Assembly (NCBI RefSeq): GCF_002441855.2
Contig: NZ_CP029487.1
Span: 3,832,349-3,896,348 of the forward strand
DNA: 64,000 bases
Direction of reading: 5' to 3'
DNA from: Eubacterium maltosivorans
Lineage (GTDB): Bacteria; Bacillota; Clostridia; Eubacteriales; Eubacteriaceae
The notes under the pieces are model-generated. The model made no database searches. It was not told where the DNA came from and saw only the letters and a list, made by a program, of their open reading frames with translations. How positions within the stretch are numbered: the stretch's first letter is position 1; every line of letters starts with the position of its first letter. Below are positions 53,090-61,139 of this stretch, piece by piece. A program made the translations under genes and the position numbers.

Positions 53090-53154
53090 AACATGAACGC
53101 CATGGCAGAGGGCTTCATACTCTGCTATAAAAAACTTAAGTGGAGGTGAAAAAT

Positions 53155-53250
53155 TTGAAAGACTATCTAAAACCGGGATTCGATATTCAGGAATTTGAAG
53201 TAGAAGATATTATGTTGGATAGCAGTGGTGAGGAAGATTTAACAACCTAG
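53155..53250 (+). CDS. 31-residue peptide, candidate precursor of a ribosomal peptide product
   Basis: TTG start, with GGAGGTG 8 bases before it, encodes 31 residues. The leader-like part contains Tyr4-x-x-Pro7-x-Phe9 (YLKPGF), like the YxxPxL signal recognised by PqqD/B1-type leader-binding proteins in lasso peptide systems. An acidic stretch (EFEVEDIMLD) and a short Ser/Thr-containing end (Ser23, Ser24, Thr30, Thr31) follow. It lies 65 bases after the giant gene and directly before kinase, PqqD, peptidase and ABC exporter genes. Coding status rests on ribosome site and context. Confidence 0.6.
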   Translation: MKDYLKPGFDIQEFEVEDIMLDSSGEEDLTT

Positions 53251-53352
53251 TGAATACTATATGGATTCTTCACTGAGCAACAAGTAAATTTGAATAGGAA
53301 ACTTTATCGTAGAATAGAGTTTCCTATGTCAATATTTAAGGTAAGTAAAATA

Positions 53353-54222
53353 ATGAATAGATACATAATAGCTGAACTTAATATCAAAATGGCAATTTTT
53401 GGAAAAATACTGAAAGATCAGTCCAGAGCATATCAATCATTGATTAGTCCAGAGAAATATAAGTTTGAATTTAGAAGTGATCAAGATAACATACGGATCG
53501 AAGGAAATATTATTCAAAAAACTAAAGAAAAAATTATCTCAGAAACCATTGATAAATGGATATTTTATCGCAAAGAGGACAGTATCCTGAAAACAGAAAA
53601 AATCTATTTTAAAAACAATAATAATGCTGAATTCTATTACCAGGAACCTTTAAAAAAATATCCACTTCCCAGTCTCGACAACTACGAATACATCGAAACC
53701 GGCTTTGCCTTCTCAAGAGCACTGCTCGATTACAACGGCTTTTGTCTCCACTCCTCAGCGGTAGCGTTGGATAATAAAGCCGTTTTATTTTCTGCGCCCT
53801 GCGGTACTGGAAAATCAACCCATACCGGATTGTGGCGAAAGTACTTTGGGGAAGATAAAGCCATCATCATCAATGACGATAAGCCGGCTATCCGCTTGAT
53901 GGGCGATACCTTTTATGTGTATGGTACGCCGTGGAGTGGTAAATCGGACTTAAACACCAATGTTAAAGTGCCGTTGCAGGCCATTGTGTTTTTGGAGCAG
54001 GCACCAGAAAACCGTATCGAACGGTTGAATAATAAAGAGGCCGTCAGATGGCTATATTATCAGAGCTTGCGACCGACAGGCCCTCGAAGTGAAGAAAAAA
54101 CAAGTAACTTACTTAATCTTTTGGATAAAATAGTATGCCAGATACCCATCTATAAAATGGGATGTACCATCAGCGAGGAAGCCGTAGAGCTCTCATATAA
54201 TACAACAATACTTGGCAAATAG
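53353..54222 (+). CDS. HPr kinase-like (HprK-related) protein of a peptide-modification cassette
   Basis: The 289-residue protein has a C-terminal kinase domain with a P-loop SAPCGTGKST at 147-156, acidic NDDKPAI at 174-180 and GTPWSGK near 191, the pattern of HPr kinase/PEP-carboxykinase folds. It lacks the N-terminal domain of true HprK. Relatives in lasso-like and HPr-rel systems phosphorylate Ser/Thr of a precursor peptide. Start ATG 53353 (AAGG upstream) is a choice; an in-frame TTG at 53290 and ATG at 53326 also exist. The first 290 bases are much more AT-rich than the rest, suggesting a recombination joint. Confidence 0.8.
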   Translation: MNRYIIAELNIKMAIFGKILKDQSRAYQSLISPEKYKFEFRSDQDNIRIEGNIIQKTKEKIISETIDKWIFYRKEDSILKTEKIYFKNNNNAEFYYQEPLKKYPLPSLDNYEYIETGFAFSRALLDYNGFCLHSSAVALDNKAVLFSAPCGTGKSTHTGLWRKYFGEDKAIIINDDKPAIRLMGDTFYVYGTPWSGKSDLNTNVKVPLQAIVFLEQAPENRIERLNNKEAVRWLYYQSLRPTGPRSEEKTSNLLNLLDKIVCQIPIYKMGCTISEEAVELSYNTTILGK

Positions 54223-54238
54223 GATAGGAGAATCTTTT

Positions 54239-54505
54239 ATGAAAATAAAAAATGGATATATATTGCGAGAAGTTGCCGGAGAGGCTGTTGTCGTACCTTC
54301 GGGTGAAGTTTCCCTCAATTTTCAGGGCATCATCTCCCTCAACGAAACCGGCGCTCTTTTGTGGAAACAGCTGGAACAAGGTTGTGAGCAGAAAGATTTG
54401 GTTCAAGCGCTTTTAGAGGAGTATGAGGTTGACGCCGAAACAGCCGAAAAGGATGTGGAAGAGTTTCTCAAGCTGGCAGGCGATGCTGGCCTGATTGATG
54501 GCTGA
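54239..54505 (+). CDS. PqqD-family peptide-binding protein (RRE)
   Basis: The 88-residue protein is a compact PqqD/RRE domain: a beta-hairpin start (GYILREVAGEAVVVP), SLNETGALLWKQLEQG and a C-terminal helix pair (AEKDVEEFLKLAGDAGLI). PqqD proteins bind the leader of a precursor peptide and present it to modifying enzymes. GGAG lies 8 bases before ATG 54239. It is encoded between the kinase and the peptidase with tight spacing. Confidence 0.9.
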   Translation: MKIKNGYILREVAGEAVVVPSGEVSLNFQGIISLNETGALLWKQLEQGCEQKDLVQALLEEYEVDAETAEKDVEEFLKLAGDAGLIDG

Positions 54506-54974
54506 TATAGGCAGTCGTCGGGTTGATCTGGAACAGATGCACCCCCTCATCACCGAAAAACTAACTGCTGGGGGCGAAGTCATCTTCACCTCCGCCGGTA
54601 CCAGCATGCTGCCCACACTGCGTGACCGCAGGGATCAGGTCTGCATTGTGGCGCCGCCCGCGCGGCTGAAAAAGCATGACCTGCCCTTTTACCAGAGAGA
54701 CAGCGGCCAATATGTGCTGCACCGGATTGTAAAAGTAAATTCAGACGGCACCTATACTCTGAGGGGAGATCATCAGTTTGTGAACGAGCGCGGCATCCGC
54801 CCCGACCAGATCATCGGCATCGTCAAAGGCTTCTGGCGCGGCGGCCGCTACATCTCCTGCGATAGCCCGCTGTACCGTCTGTACTGCCGGGTCTGGTGGC
54901 TTTTGTACCCGGCGCGGTACGTGGTGCTGCGGGGGCGCGGGGCGGTTTCCCGGCTGCTGCGCGCCTTTCATTAA
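54498..54974 (+). CDS. S26-family (ER/SipW-type) signal peptidase-like protease
   Basis: The 158-residue protein has the nucleophile motif SAGTSMLPT (Ser36), YVLHRI with His75 in place of the bacterial Lys (as in SipW/ER-type enzymes) and TLRGDHQ (Asp91). It has no clear N-terminal membrane anchor; the only hydrophobic stretch is near residue 125-145. It overlaps the PqqD gene by 8 bases. In this setting it may remove a leader peptide rather than act on general secretion. Confidence 0.8.
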   Translation: MADIGSRRVDLEQMHPLITEKLTAGGEVIFTSAGTSMLPTLRDRRDQVCIVAPPARLKKHDLPFYQRDSGQYVLHRIVKVNSDGTYTLRGDHQFVNERGIRPDQIIGIVKGFWRGGRYISCDSPLYRLYCRVWWLLYPARYVVLRGRGAVSRLLRAFH

Positions 54975-55110
54975 CAGCCCCGGCCCTGTGCGCCCACACC
55001 GTCCCGATCCTGATGATTCCGTTCTTTCAGGGATGGCGAGGGTGTACAGGATTGGGGCTTAAATGGGTTCGTCAAGGTCGTTCGTGGGATGTGAAAGGGA
55101 AGGATTGAGG

Positions 55111-55228
55111 CAAATAAATGGAGAATGTCGGAACGCTTTCGCCGGGCTCAAGCGACGATTCCTTTCAATACGCGTCTGCGTTTTGTTCTTCTAATTCTCC
55201 ATTCTCAATTTTCCATTTGCAATTAAAT
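55111..55228. repeat. Heptad-ended MITE-like element, copy C
   Basis: Right end is a 7-bp-periodic array (AATTGCA, AATGGAA, AATTGAG, AATGGAG on the minus strand). Left end has AATGGAGAATG in inverse orientation. The core (GGAACGCTTTCGCC, then AGCGACG) resembles the reverse complement of the element at 59098. The 54975-55245 gap between peptidase and exporter holds only this. Confidence 0.55.
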
Positions 55229-55245
55229 TTACGAAAGGGTTTACC

Positions 55246-56970
55246 ATGTCAACAAAAGGAGCACCGGCGCAGCCCAGGCGTACCTACACCGATAAAGAAG
55301 TTTTTTCCTGGCTCTACCAGAATGCCAGAGGGCAGATTCTGGCCTGTGTGCTGCTGGTTTTTGCCAATATTGGGCTGGCCTGCATGGGGGTGGCCTTCGC
55401 GCTGGCGTCTAAGAGCGTCATCGACGGGGCCACGGCAGGGGGCATGGAGGCGCTTGTCTGGCGCAGCGCGGTTTTTTTAGGCATTATCGCGCTTCAGGCG
55501 CTTCTGCAGGCCACCTGCCGCCATGCCCAGGCCAGCATACAGGGCCGGCTGGAAATGGGCTTTAAATCCCGTTTTCTGTCGGCTGTTTTAAAAAAAGATT
55601 ACCAGGCCGTCATGGCCTACCACAGCGGCGACCTGCTCAACCGCCTCACCAGCGACGTGCAGGCAATCGCCACTGGCGTCACCTCGCTGCTGCCCACCTT
55701 TTCCGGGCTTGTCACCAAGATCGTTTCGGCCTTCTGGGTGCTCTGCGTGCTGGACTGGCGATTCTCGCTCATCTTTGCCCTGGCCGGGGCGGCCATGTTT
55801 GTGGTCGCCCGCTTTTTCAGAAAGCGGCTCAAGGCTCTGCACAAGCGGGTTCAGGAGACGGACGGGCGGGTGCGCGCCTTTTTGCAGGAGCTGCTCGCAA
55901 GCTTTCTGGTCATCCGCACCTTTCAGGTGGAGGGGGCCATGGAGGACAAGGGCAGGCGGCTTCAGCAGGACAATTACAGAGAGAAAATCCGCAAGAACAC
56001 CATCAGCGTGGCGGCCAACACGGGCATCAGCTTTATTTTTAACCTGGGCTACCTGTACGCCCTGGTGTGGAGCTGCCGCGGGCTGATCGCGGGCACGGTG
56101 AGCTTCGGGACGCTGACGGCGGTGCTGCAGCTGGTCAATCAGGTGCAGGCGCCCTTTGTCGGCCTGTCGGGCATGCTGCCCCAATACTATGGCGTCCTGG
56201 CCTCGGCTGAGCGGATGATGGATATCGAGGCTCTTCCCGACGAGCCGGCAGTGGACGGCACGCCCCATGACGCCGGCGCGCTGTACGCCCATATGCTGGG
56301 CATTGAGCTGCGACAGGTGAGCTTTCACTATGACCGGGACCCGGTGCTTAACCAGGCGGATCTGTACCTTGAAAAGGGCAGCTTTGCGGTGATTTCGGGA
56401 TTGTCGGGCATTGGCAAGAGCACCCTGCTCAAGCTGCTGCTGGGTGTTTTCACGCCGGATTCAGGGCATATCGGGCTGAGAATGGACGACGGATTCCGCA
56501 TCGCGGCGGACCGGCAGACCCGGGGGCTTTTTGCCTATGTGCCCCAGGGCAATTTTCTGCTCTCGGGCACCATCCGGGAGAACATTGCCTTTATCCGGCC
56601 GGAAGCCACGGAGGAAGAGATCACGCAGGCGGCTGAGCTCAGCTGCGCCATGGATTTTATCGACGCTCTGCCAATGGGCATGGATACCCTTATTGGCGAA
56701 AAGGGGATGGGCCTGTCCGAGGGGCAGGTTCAGCGTCTGGCCATTGCCCGGGCGGTGCTGGGCGGCGCGCCGGTGCTGCTGCTGGACGAGGTGACCTCGG
56801 CCCTGGACGCCCAGACCGAAAAGCGGGTGCTTGAGAACATCCAGGGCCTCAGAAACCGCACCTGTCTCATCGTTACCCACAAGGCGGCTGCTCTTACGGT
56901 CTGCGATGTGGTGCTGCGGATTGTGGATGGAAAAATACTCATAGAAAAAAGATTGAGAGAAGCAAAATGA
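55246..56970 (+). CDS. ABC transporter, fused permease and ATPase (peptide exporter type)
   Basis: The 574-residue half-transporter has six membrane helices (about 20-320) and an ATPase domain with Walker A SGLSGIGKST (about 384-393), signature LSEGQ (490-494, Glu in place of the first Gly of LSGGQ) and Walker B VLLLDEVTSALD. There is no N-terminal C39 peptidase domain, which fits a separate S26 peptidase in the operon. Likely role: export of the processed peptide. The stop overlaps the next start (ATGA). High GC compared with the preceding genes. Confidence 0.92.
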   Translation: MSTKGAPAQPRRTYTDKEVFSWLYQNARGQILACVLLVFANIGLACMGVAFALASKSVIDGATAGGMEALVWRSAVFLGIIALQALLQATCRHAQASIQGRLEMGFKSRFLSAVLKKDYQAVMAYHSGDLLNRLTSDVQAIATGVTSLLPTFSGLVTKIVSAFWVLCVLDWRFSLIFALAGAAMFVVARFFRKRLKALHKRVQETDGRVRAFLQELLASFLVIRTFQVEGAMEDKGRRLQQDNYREKIRKNTISVAANTGISFIFNLGYLYALVWSCRGLIAGTVSFGTLTAVLQLVNQVQAPFVGLSGMLPQYYGVLASAERMMDIEALPDEPAVDGTPHDAGALYAHMLGIELRQVSFHYDRDPVLNQADLYLEKGSFAVISGLSGIGKSTLLKLLLGVFTPDSGHIGLRMDDGFRIAADRQTRGLFAYVPQGNFLLSGTIRENIAFIRPEATEEEITQAAELSCAMDFIDALPMGMDTLIGEKGMGLSEGQVQRLAIARAVLGGAPVLLLDEVTSALDAQTEKRVLENIQGLRNRTCLIVTHKAAALTVCDVVLRIVDGKILIEKRLREAK

Positions 56971-58178
56971 TAAAAGACGAAAAAGATTATGTGGTGGAGC
57001 TGCTGGCAGCCGTCTTAAAGGACCAGCGGCCCGAGCCGCCAGCGCCCGGCTGCGACTGGGGCGCGGTGTACAAAACAGCCCGGCGGCATTCGGTGGCGGG
57101 GATGGCCGACTACGGGTTGGAAAGGCTTGCGGAGGAGGAGCAGCCTCCCCAGGAAGTAAGACAGGCCTTCAGACAGGCCAGGCTTACGGGCATCGCCAAG
57201 GAGGCCACCCAGCACGTTACCGTGACTGAGCTGTTGAAAACCCTTGACGGGCGGGGCATCCGCGCCCTGCCCTTGAAGGGCTTTGTGCTCAAATACGCCT
57301 ATCCGCGGCCGGATATGCGGCTCATGGCCGATGTGGATATTCTGGTGGACGACGCGAACACAAGGGCGGTGGGGAAAATTCTGACAGACAGGGGCTTTTC
57401 CTGCGAGCACACGGGTGGCAATCACGACGTCTACCACCGCAGGCCCTACATGAATCTTGAGATACACCGTAATATCCTGCCGGAGCAATACGCCTTCGGG
57501 GGCTATTTTGACCATATCTTTGACCGGGCGGTTTTAAAGGAGGGAACCCAGTGTATTTATGCCATGACTCCGGAGGATTTCTACCTCTACATGGTGGCGC
57601 ACCTGACCAAGCACTATGCCCAGGGCGGCACTGGTATCCGCTCCATCATGGACCTGTGGGTGTTCCGGCGCTTTTACCAGGACACAGCGGACTGGGCGGC
57701 CATCGGCGCGGGGCTTGAGGCCATGGGCCTGAAGGCCTTTGGGGATAACCTCATGCGCCTGGCCGGGGTCTGGTTTGACGGGCGGCCGGGCGATGAGCTC
57801 ACCGATGAGATGGGCCGCTTTATTCTGGGCAACGGCACCTATGGCACCACGCAGAATATGGAGCTTTCCGCCTTTTCAAAGGTCTACGACGCCCAGGAGG
57901 ATTTCACCTCTGTCCAGCGCCGCTATCTGTGGCGCACGCTGTTCCCGGCCATGGACCACATGCGCCAGGTCTTTCCCTGGGTGGAAGGCAGGCCTGCGCT
58001 GCTGCCAGCCGCCTGGGTGATGCGGGGCGTGCGCGCCATGGTCAAAAGGCCAAAGCGCACCCTGCACCGTGTGCGGGCAGTGCAAAACACCTCTGAGGAG
58101 GAAGTAGCCAGGGCCAGAGGCTTTTACGAGCGGTCTGGGCTACAGGAGCTTGAACATGAGAAAAAAAGTCATTTATAA
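56967..58178 (+). CDS. Nucleotidyltransferase-family protein (NTP_transf_5 type)
   Basis: The 403-residue protein contains the nucleotidyltransferase core: LPLKGFVLKYAY, then DMRLMADVDILVDD with the D-x-D metal site near residues 125-130. Members of this family occur with HprK-like kinases, PqqD and ABC exporters in lasso and HPr-rel systems. They are proposed to add nucleotidyl groups to the kinase product or peptide; the function is unproven. ATGA overlap with the exporter gene shows one operon. Confidence 0.85.
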   Translation: MIKDEKDYVVELLAAVLKDQRPEPPAPGCDWGAVYKTARRHSVAGMADYGLERLAEEEQPPQEVRQAFRQARLTGIAKEATQHVTVTELLKTLDGRGIRALPLKGFVLKYAYPRPDMRLMADVDILVDDANTRAVGKILTDRGFSCEHTGGNHDVYHRRPYMNLEIHRNILPEQYAFGGYFDHIFDRAVLKEGTQCIYAMTPEDFYLYMVAHLTKHYAQGGTGIRSIMDLWVFRRFYQDTADWAAIGAGLEAMGLKAFGDNLMRLAGVWFDGRPGDELTDEMGRFILGNGTYGTTQNMELSAFSKVYDAQEDFTSVQRRYLWRTLFPAMDHMRQVFPWVEGRPALLPAAWVMRGVRAMVKRPKRTLHRVRAVQNTSEEEVARARGFYERSGLQELEHEKKSHL

Positions 58179-58341
58179 AGAGGACGCGGCTGTCGAGGAG
58201 CTGATCGAGGCGCTGGAGAGCGTGCAGGCCGTCAAAAATAAATTGTATGAGCACGAGGCGCAGATAAAAGAAAGCCGGTTTTCAGACCCTGTCCGAAAAT
58301 CGGCCCGCATCGAGCTTTTTATGGAAGAGACAGCTGAATAG
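58156..58341 (+). CDS. Small helical protein closing the peptide cassette
   Basis: The 61-residue, highly charged, predicted helical protein overlaps the nucleotidyltransferase end by 23 bases, with AGGAG 7 bases before ATG 58156. No domain was recognised. Its place suggests an accessory subunit; it could equally be a regulator. A strong terminator follows. Confidence 0.55.
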   Translation: MRKKVIYKEDAAVEELIEALESVQAVKNKLYEHEAQIKESRFSDPVRKSARIELFMEETAE

Positions 58342-58385
58342 AGGGGCCTGTGTCCCCCGACAGGATTAATTGCACTGACACCTGA

Positions 58386-58425
58386 AGAACAGTAGGGCTA
58401 TTTTCTGCCCTGCTGTTCTTTTTTG
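58386..58425 (+). terminator. Terminator of the peptide cassette
   Basis: AGAACAG-T-AGGGC pairs with GCCCTGCTGTTCT and is followed by a T run. Confidence 0.88.
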
Positions 58426-58453
58426 TGTAAATTTTTTTAGAAGGAGTAGTAAG

Positions 58454-59008
58454 ATGAAAAAGTTTATGGCGCTCATCGAAGAAGAGCGCGCTGAGGTGAT
58501 GGATTTAGAGGCTTTTGACAGGGCGCTGACCGATTATGTGGTGTCTTTTATGAATCCCCTTTATCAGGAGGAGTACGGTGATGTGACGGCAGTGGCCTTT
58601 TTAGGGCGCGACCCCGCCATGGTGCCCGCTTCCTACCGGGATGTGGTGCTTCCGGCCTATCTGGCCCATTTCTGCATGACCCGGGAGCTGGCTGTGGAAA
58701 AGACAAAAAAGCTTTTGTGCCTTGAGAAGGGCGGGCACCTTCCCTTTTATGTCCAGGCAACAGAGGATGTGATGGTCGAGACCAAATGCCGGACCGATAA
58801 GGTGGGCCGGGACACCGCCTACGGCTGCTACAACGCTACCCTGTACGAGAAGTGCAGCGGCGTGCAGAATGACGAGGGACTGGAGTACTGCGGCTTTTTC
58901 TTCCCCAAAAAGCGGGACAGCCACCCCGAGCGCTTTAAAAAGCTCATGAGTCTCAGTAAAAAGCTTTTCGAAAAGGCGAAAGCACATTTCTGGTATAAAA
59001 AGGATTAA
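58454..59008 (+). CDS. Hypothetical protein with C-terminal cysteine pairs
   Basis: The 184-residue soluble protein is preceded by AAGGAG. Cysteines occur at LLCLE, TKCRTD, YGCYNA, EKCSG and EYCGFFFPKK, suggesting metal binding or disulfides. I do not recognise a family. It stands alone between a terminator and a repeat-rich stretch. Confidence 0.65.
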   Translation: MKKFMALIEEERAEVMDLEAFDRALTDYVVSFMNPLYQEEYGDVTAVAFLGRDPAMVPASYRDVVLPAYLAHFCMTRELAVEKTKKLLCLEKGGHLPFYVQATEDVMVETKCRTDKVGRDTAYGCYNATLYEKCSGVQNDEGLEYCGFFFPKKRDSHPERFKKLMSLSKKLFEKAKAHFWYKKD

Positions 59009-59033
59009 ATGAAAGATAAAAATACAAGATATA

Positions 59034-59062
59034 GCGGTATACGCCAAAACAGCGTATACCGC
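59034..59062. repeat. Dispersed GGTATACGC palindrome, copy 4
   Basis: Stem GCGGTATACGC / GCGTATACCGC, loop CAAAACA, no T run. Identical in core to copies 3 and 5, it lies 26 bases after the preceding stop. Confidence 0.85.
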
Positions 59063-59097
59063 CTGAGCGGTAGATAAAGAATGCCAGCAAGAGATGA

Positions 59098-59280
59098 AGG
59101 GTTAAAAAGAGGATTTTTAAGTTGAGAGTTGAAAGTTGAAAGTTGAAAGTTCAGGAGCAAATCAGCCCTTGGCCGATTTGATTGAATGCGGCCTGCGGCC
59201 GCTGTTCCAGTCGTTTTTGCGTCAGCGAAAACGTTCCATAACTATCCACTATCCACTATCAACTATCAATTTTCAACTCA
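59098..59280. repeat. Heptad-ended MITE-like element, copy A
   Basis: The left end is a 7-bp tandem array (GTTGAGA, GTTGAAA x3). The right end is the inverse type (ACTATCC, ACTATCA units ending TTTTCAACTC). The left 90 bases match the element at 62401 closely (shared GTTAAAAAGA, TTTTTAAGTTGA, GCAAATC, GATTTGATTG). It is bracketed by palindrome copies 4 and 5. The rest of 59009-59593 holds no gene. Confidence 0.65.
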
Positions 59281-59334
59281 AACGGCTTCAAGCTTTTTCT
59301 TTGCATCCCTCGACCGATTTTATCAACACACCAT

Positions 59335-59365
59335 AGCGGTATACGCCAAAACAGCGTATACCGCT
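59335..59365. repeat. Dispersed GGTATACGC palindrome, copy 5
   Basis: Stem AGCGGTATACGC / GCGTATACCGCT, loop CAAAACA, four T residues. Same orientation as copy 4. Confidence 0.85.
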
Positions 59366-59593
59366 TTTGATGCTGAAAGGGTTTTTAAAATCTCAGGTAA
59401 GAATGGCGGAAAAACTTTTAAAAGTCCTGTTTTTACAGGAAATCACGATAAAAAAGCGTGAAAACCGGGCGCAGCCACGGGCTTAAAGGCAGTAAAACGC
59501 CATTTTTGCGTCTGCAAAAGAGCGTAAGATGCTCTATACTAGGAATCACTTAAGTACAGAAGCGCGCTTCGAAATTTATTTTTGGAGGAAACA

Positions 59594-60361
59594 ATGAATA
59601 CACAATTACAGGAATTTATGAGTGATGAATTTGGCATGATCCGCCTGATCGACGAGAAGGGGCGCGTGCTCGTAAGCGGCAGCGACGCGGCCAGCGCTCT
59701 GGGCTATGCCCGGCCCGCCGAGGCGGTGCGCCGCCACTGCCGCCACGCCCACAAGCGGCTGGTCGTCCACCCCCAGAGTCCCAACCGGCTGCTGGAAATG
59801 CTCTTTATTCCCGAGGGCGATCTCTACCGCCTGGTGGCGTCCAGCAAGCTTCCAGCCGCCAGACGCTTCGAGGCCTGGATCTACGACGAGCTGCTGCCCG
59901 CCGTGCGCGTGAACAGCGCCGGACAGCTGCGTGAAAACCGGCTGATCGAGGCCCTCATACTCCAGACCCAGAACTTCGTCGCGCTGCAGAAAACCCTGGA
60001 CGGGCAGAACGATCTGGCCCGGTTCGCCCAGGGCATCATGGTGTCCGGGGACAGCATCTCCATGAAAAAGCTTACCACACTGGTCCAGAATATAAGTCTG
60101 AAGGACGGAAAAAAGATTAGGACAGGGCGGAACCGGCTCATGGGCTGGCTGCGGAAAAACGGCTACCTGTGCTACAGCGACCGGGAGAGCAATATCCCCA
60201 CCCAGCGGGCCATGGAGATGGGCCTGTTCGAGGTGCGGGAGAGCAGCTTTGAGGCCGGGCCGGGGCAGGTGTTTTTAGACCACACCACCTATGTGACGCC
60301 AAAGGGCCAGGCGTATTTTGTCCGCCTCTTTGCAGAAAAAGGTCTTGAAGAAATCCGGTAG
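59594..60361 (+). CDS. Phage-type antirepressor with BRO-N domain
   Basis: The 255-residue protein has an N-terminal BRO-N/Bro domain (about 10-105: ASALGYARPAEAVRRHC, then LVASSKLPAARRFEAWIYDELLPAV) and a C-terminal KilA-like domain (about 130-250: LMGWLRKNGYL, VTPKGQAYF). Such proteins counter phage repressors. GGAGG precedes ATG 59594. GC-rich and with a replication-like gene next to it, it looks like part of a phage or plasmid remnant. Confidence 0.85.
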   Translation: MNTQLQEFMSDEFGMIRLIDEKGRVLVSGSDAASALGYARPAEAVRRHCRHAHKRLVVHPQSPNRLLEMLFIPEGDLYRLVASSKLPAARRFEAWIYDELLPAVRVNSAGQLRENRLIEALILQTQNFVALQKTLDGQNDLARFAQGIMVSGDSISMKKLTTLVQNISLKDGKKIRTGRNRLMGWLRKNGYLCYSDRESNIPTQRAMEMGLFEVRESSFEAGPGQVFLDHTTYVTPKGQAYFVRLFAEKGLEEIR

Positions 60362-60369
60362 GCGGGCCA

Positions 60370-60774
60370 GTGGATTACTTTAAGGAGCTGGACGCCTGGC
60401 TCGAGTGGCTCATGGATCACAGGCTAAGCCAGGGGGCAAGGAACCTGTGGCAGTTTCTGCTGTACCGGTGCAGCCGCTGCGCCTATCTGGCCGCCAACGG
60501 CGAGTGGCTCTGGCGCGTCCAGTTTTTTGTGCGGCCAGAGCTTTTGGAAAGACAGCTGGACAACACCTACCGCAACATCGCCCGCCACCGCAGGGAGCTG
60601 GAGGACGCGGGCCTTATCCGCTATCAGAAAGCTGTAAAGGGCAAGTCCCAGGGGCTTTACACCCTCATCCCCTTTGCAGACAACGTGGCTCCGGCAGTCC
60701 GCACCACGGTGGCGGGCCAGTCTCTGGAGGTCTATGTGATTGTCGACAGGGTTGTGGATAATGGCTGTGGATAA
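60370..60774 (+). CDS. Replication-initiator-like winged-helix protein
   Basis: The 134-residue protein starts with GTG 8 bases after the antirepressor. It resembles the N-terminal winged helix of phage/plasmid replication proteins (QGARNLWQFLLYRCSR; NTYRNIARHRRELEDAGLIRY). It lacks the second domain of full initiators, so it may be a short initiator or a regulator. Its last codons run into a cluster of DnaA boxes, a common placement for origins in small replicons. Confidence 0.6.
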   Translation: MDYFKELDAWLEWLMDHRLSQGARNLWQFLLYRCSRCAYLAANGEWLWRVQFFVRPELLERQLDNTYRNIARHRRELEDAGLIRYQKAVKGKSQGLYTLIPFADNVAPAVRTTVAGQSLEVYVIVDRVVDNGCG

Positions 60775-60793
60775 TGTGGATAACTGTGGATAA
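60753..60793 (-). other. Cluster of four DnaA boxes (candidate replication origin)
   Basis: TGTGGATAA, the complement of the consensus DnaA box TTATCCACA, occurs four times (60753, 60766, 60775, 60785), all in one orientation. An AT-rich stretch follows at about 60880-60920. Confidence 0.7.
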
Positions 60794-60932
60794 TTTTTCG
60801 TGCCGGACAGGGCAGACACCTAAAACGCCAAAAAGGCTAAAATGGGTGCGCCCTGGCTGTCACAGATGTCCACCATAAATACTTTATTAACAATACCTAT
60901 ATTATTCTTTTATAAATCAGGAGGACACATCA

Positions 60933-61139
60933 ATGCAAAATCGATATGGTACGGGACGGCCTGTGCGCCGACGAAAAATGCGCTACATTCTCGAGGGAAC
61001 CTGTGATTTTGAGGCAGAGGTCTGGGCAGGCAGCCGCGAGGAGGCAGAAGATTACTTTAACGATCATTTTAAAAGCGTTCTGGAATGCTTTCCGGAGATC
61101 GCTGTGGACTGCAGGGGCATACGAGAGGTGTGGATGTGA
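60933..61139 (+). CDS. Small protein of unknown function upstream of a sigma factor
   Basis: The 68-residue protein is preceded by AGGAGG. It has a basic N-terminus (RPVRRRKMRYILEG) and an acidic middle (FEAEVWAGSREEAEDYF). It overlaps the sigma-factor start by 4 bases, so translation is coupled. No family was recognised. Confidence 0.65.
   Translation: MQNRYGTGRPVRRRKMRYILEGTCDFEAEVWAGSREEAEDYFNDHFKSVLECFPEIAVDCRGIREVWM

Noticed and set aside
55588-56328. 246-codon minus-strand frame opposite the ABC exporter
   Set aside because: It is an antisense shadow in GC-rich DNA, with no ribosome site and no recognisable domain.
59119-59280. Short tandem repeats as a CRISPR array
   Set aside because: The period is 7 bp with no spacers and no cas genes.
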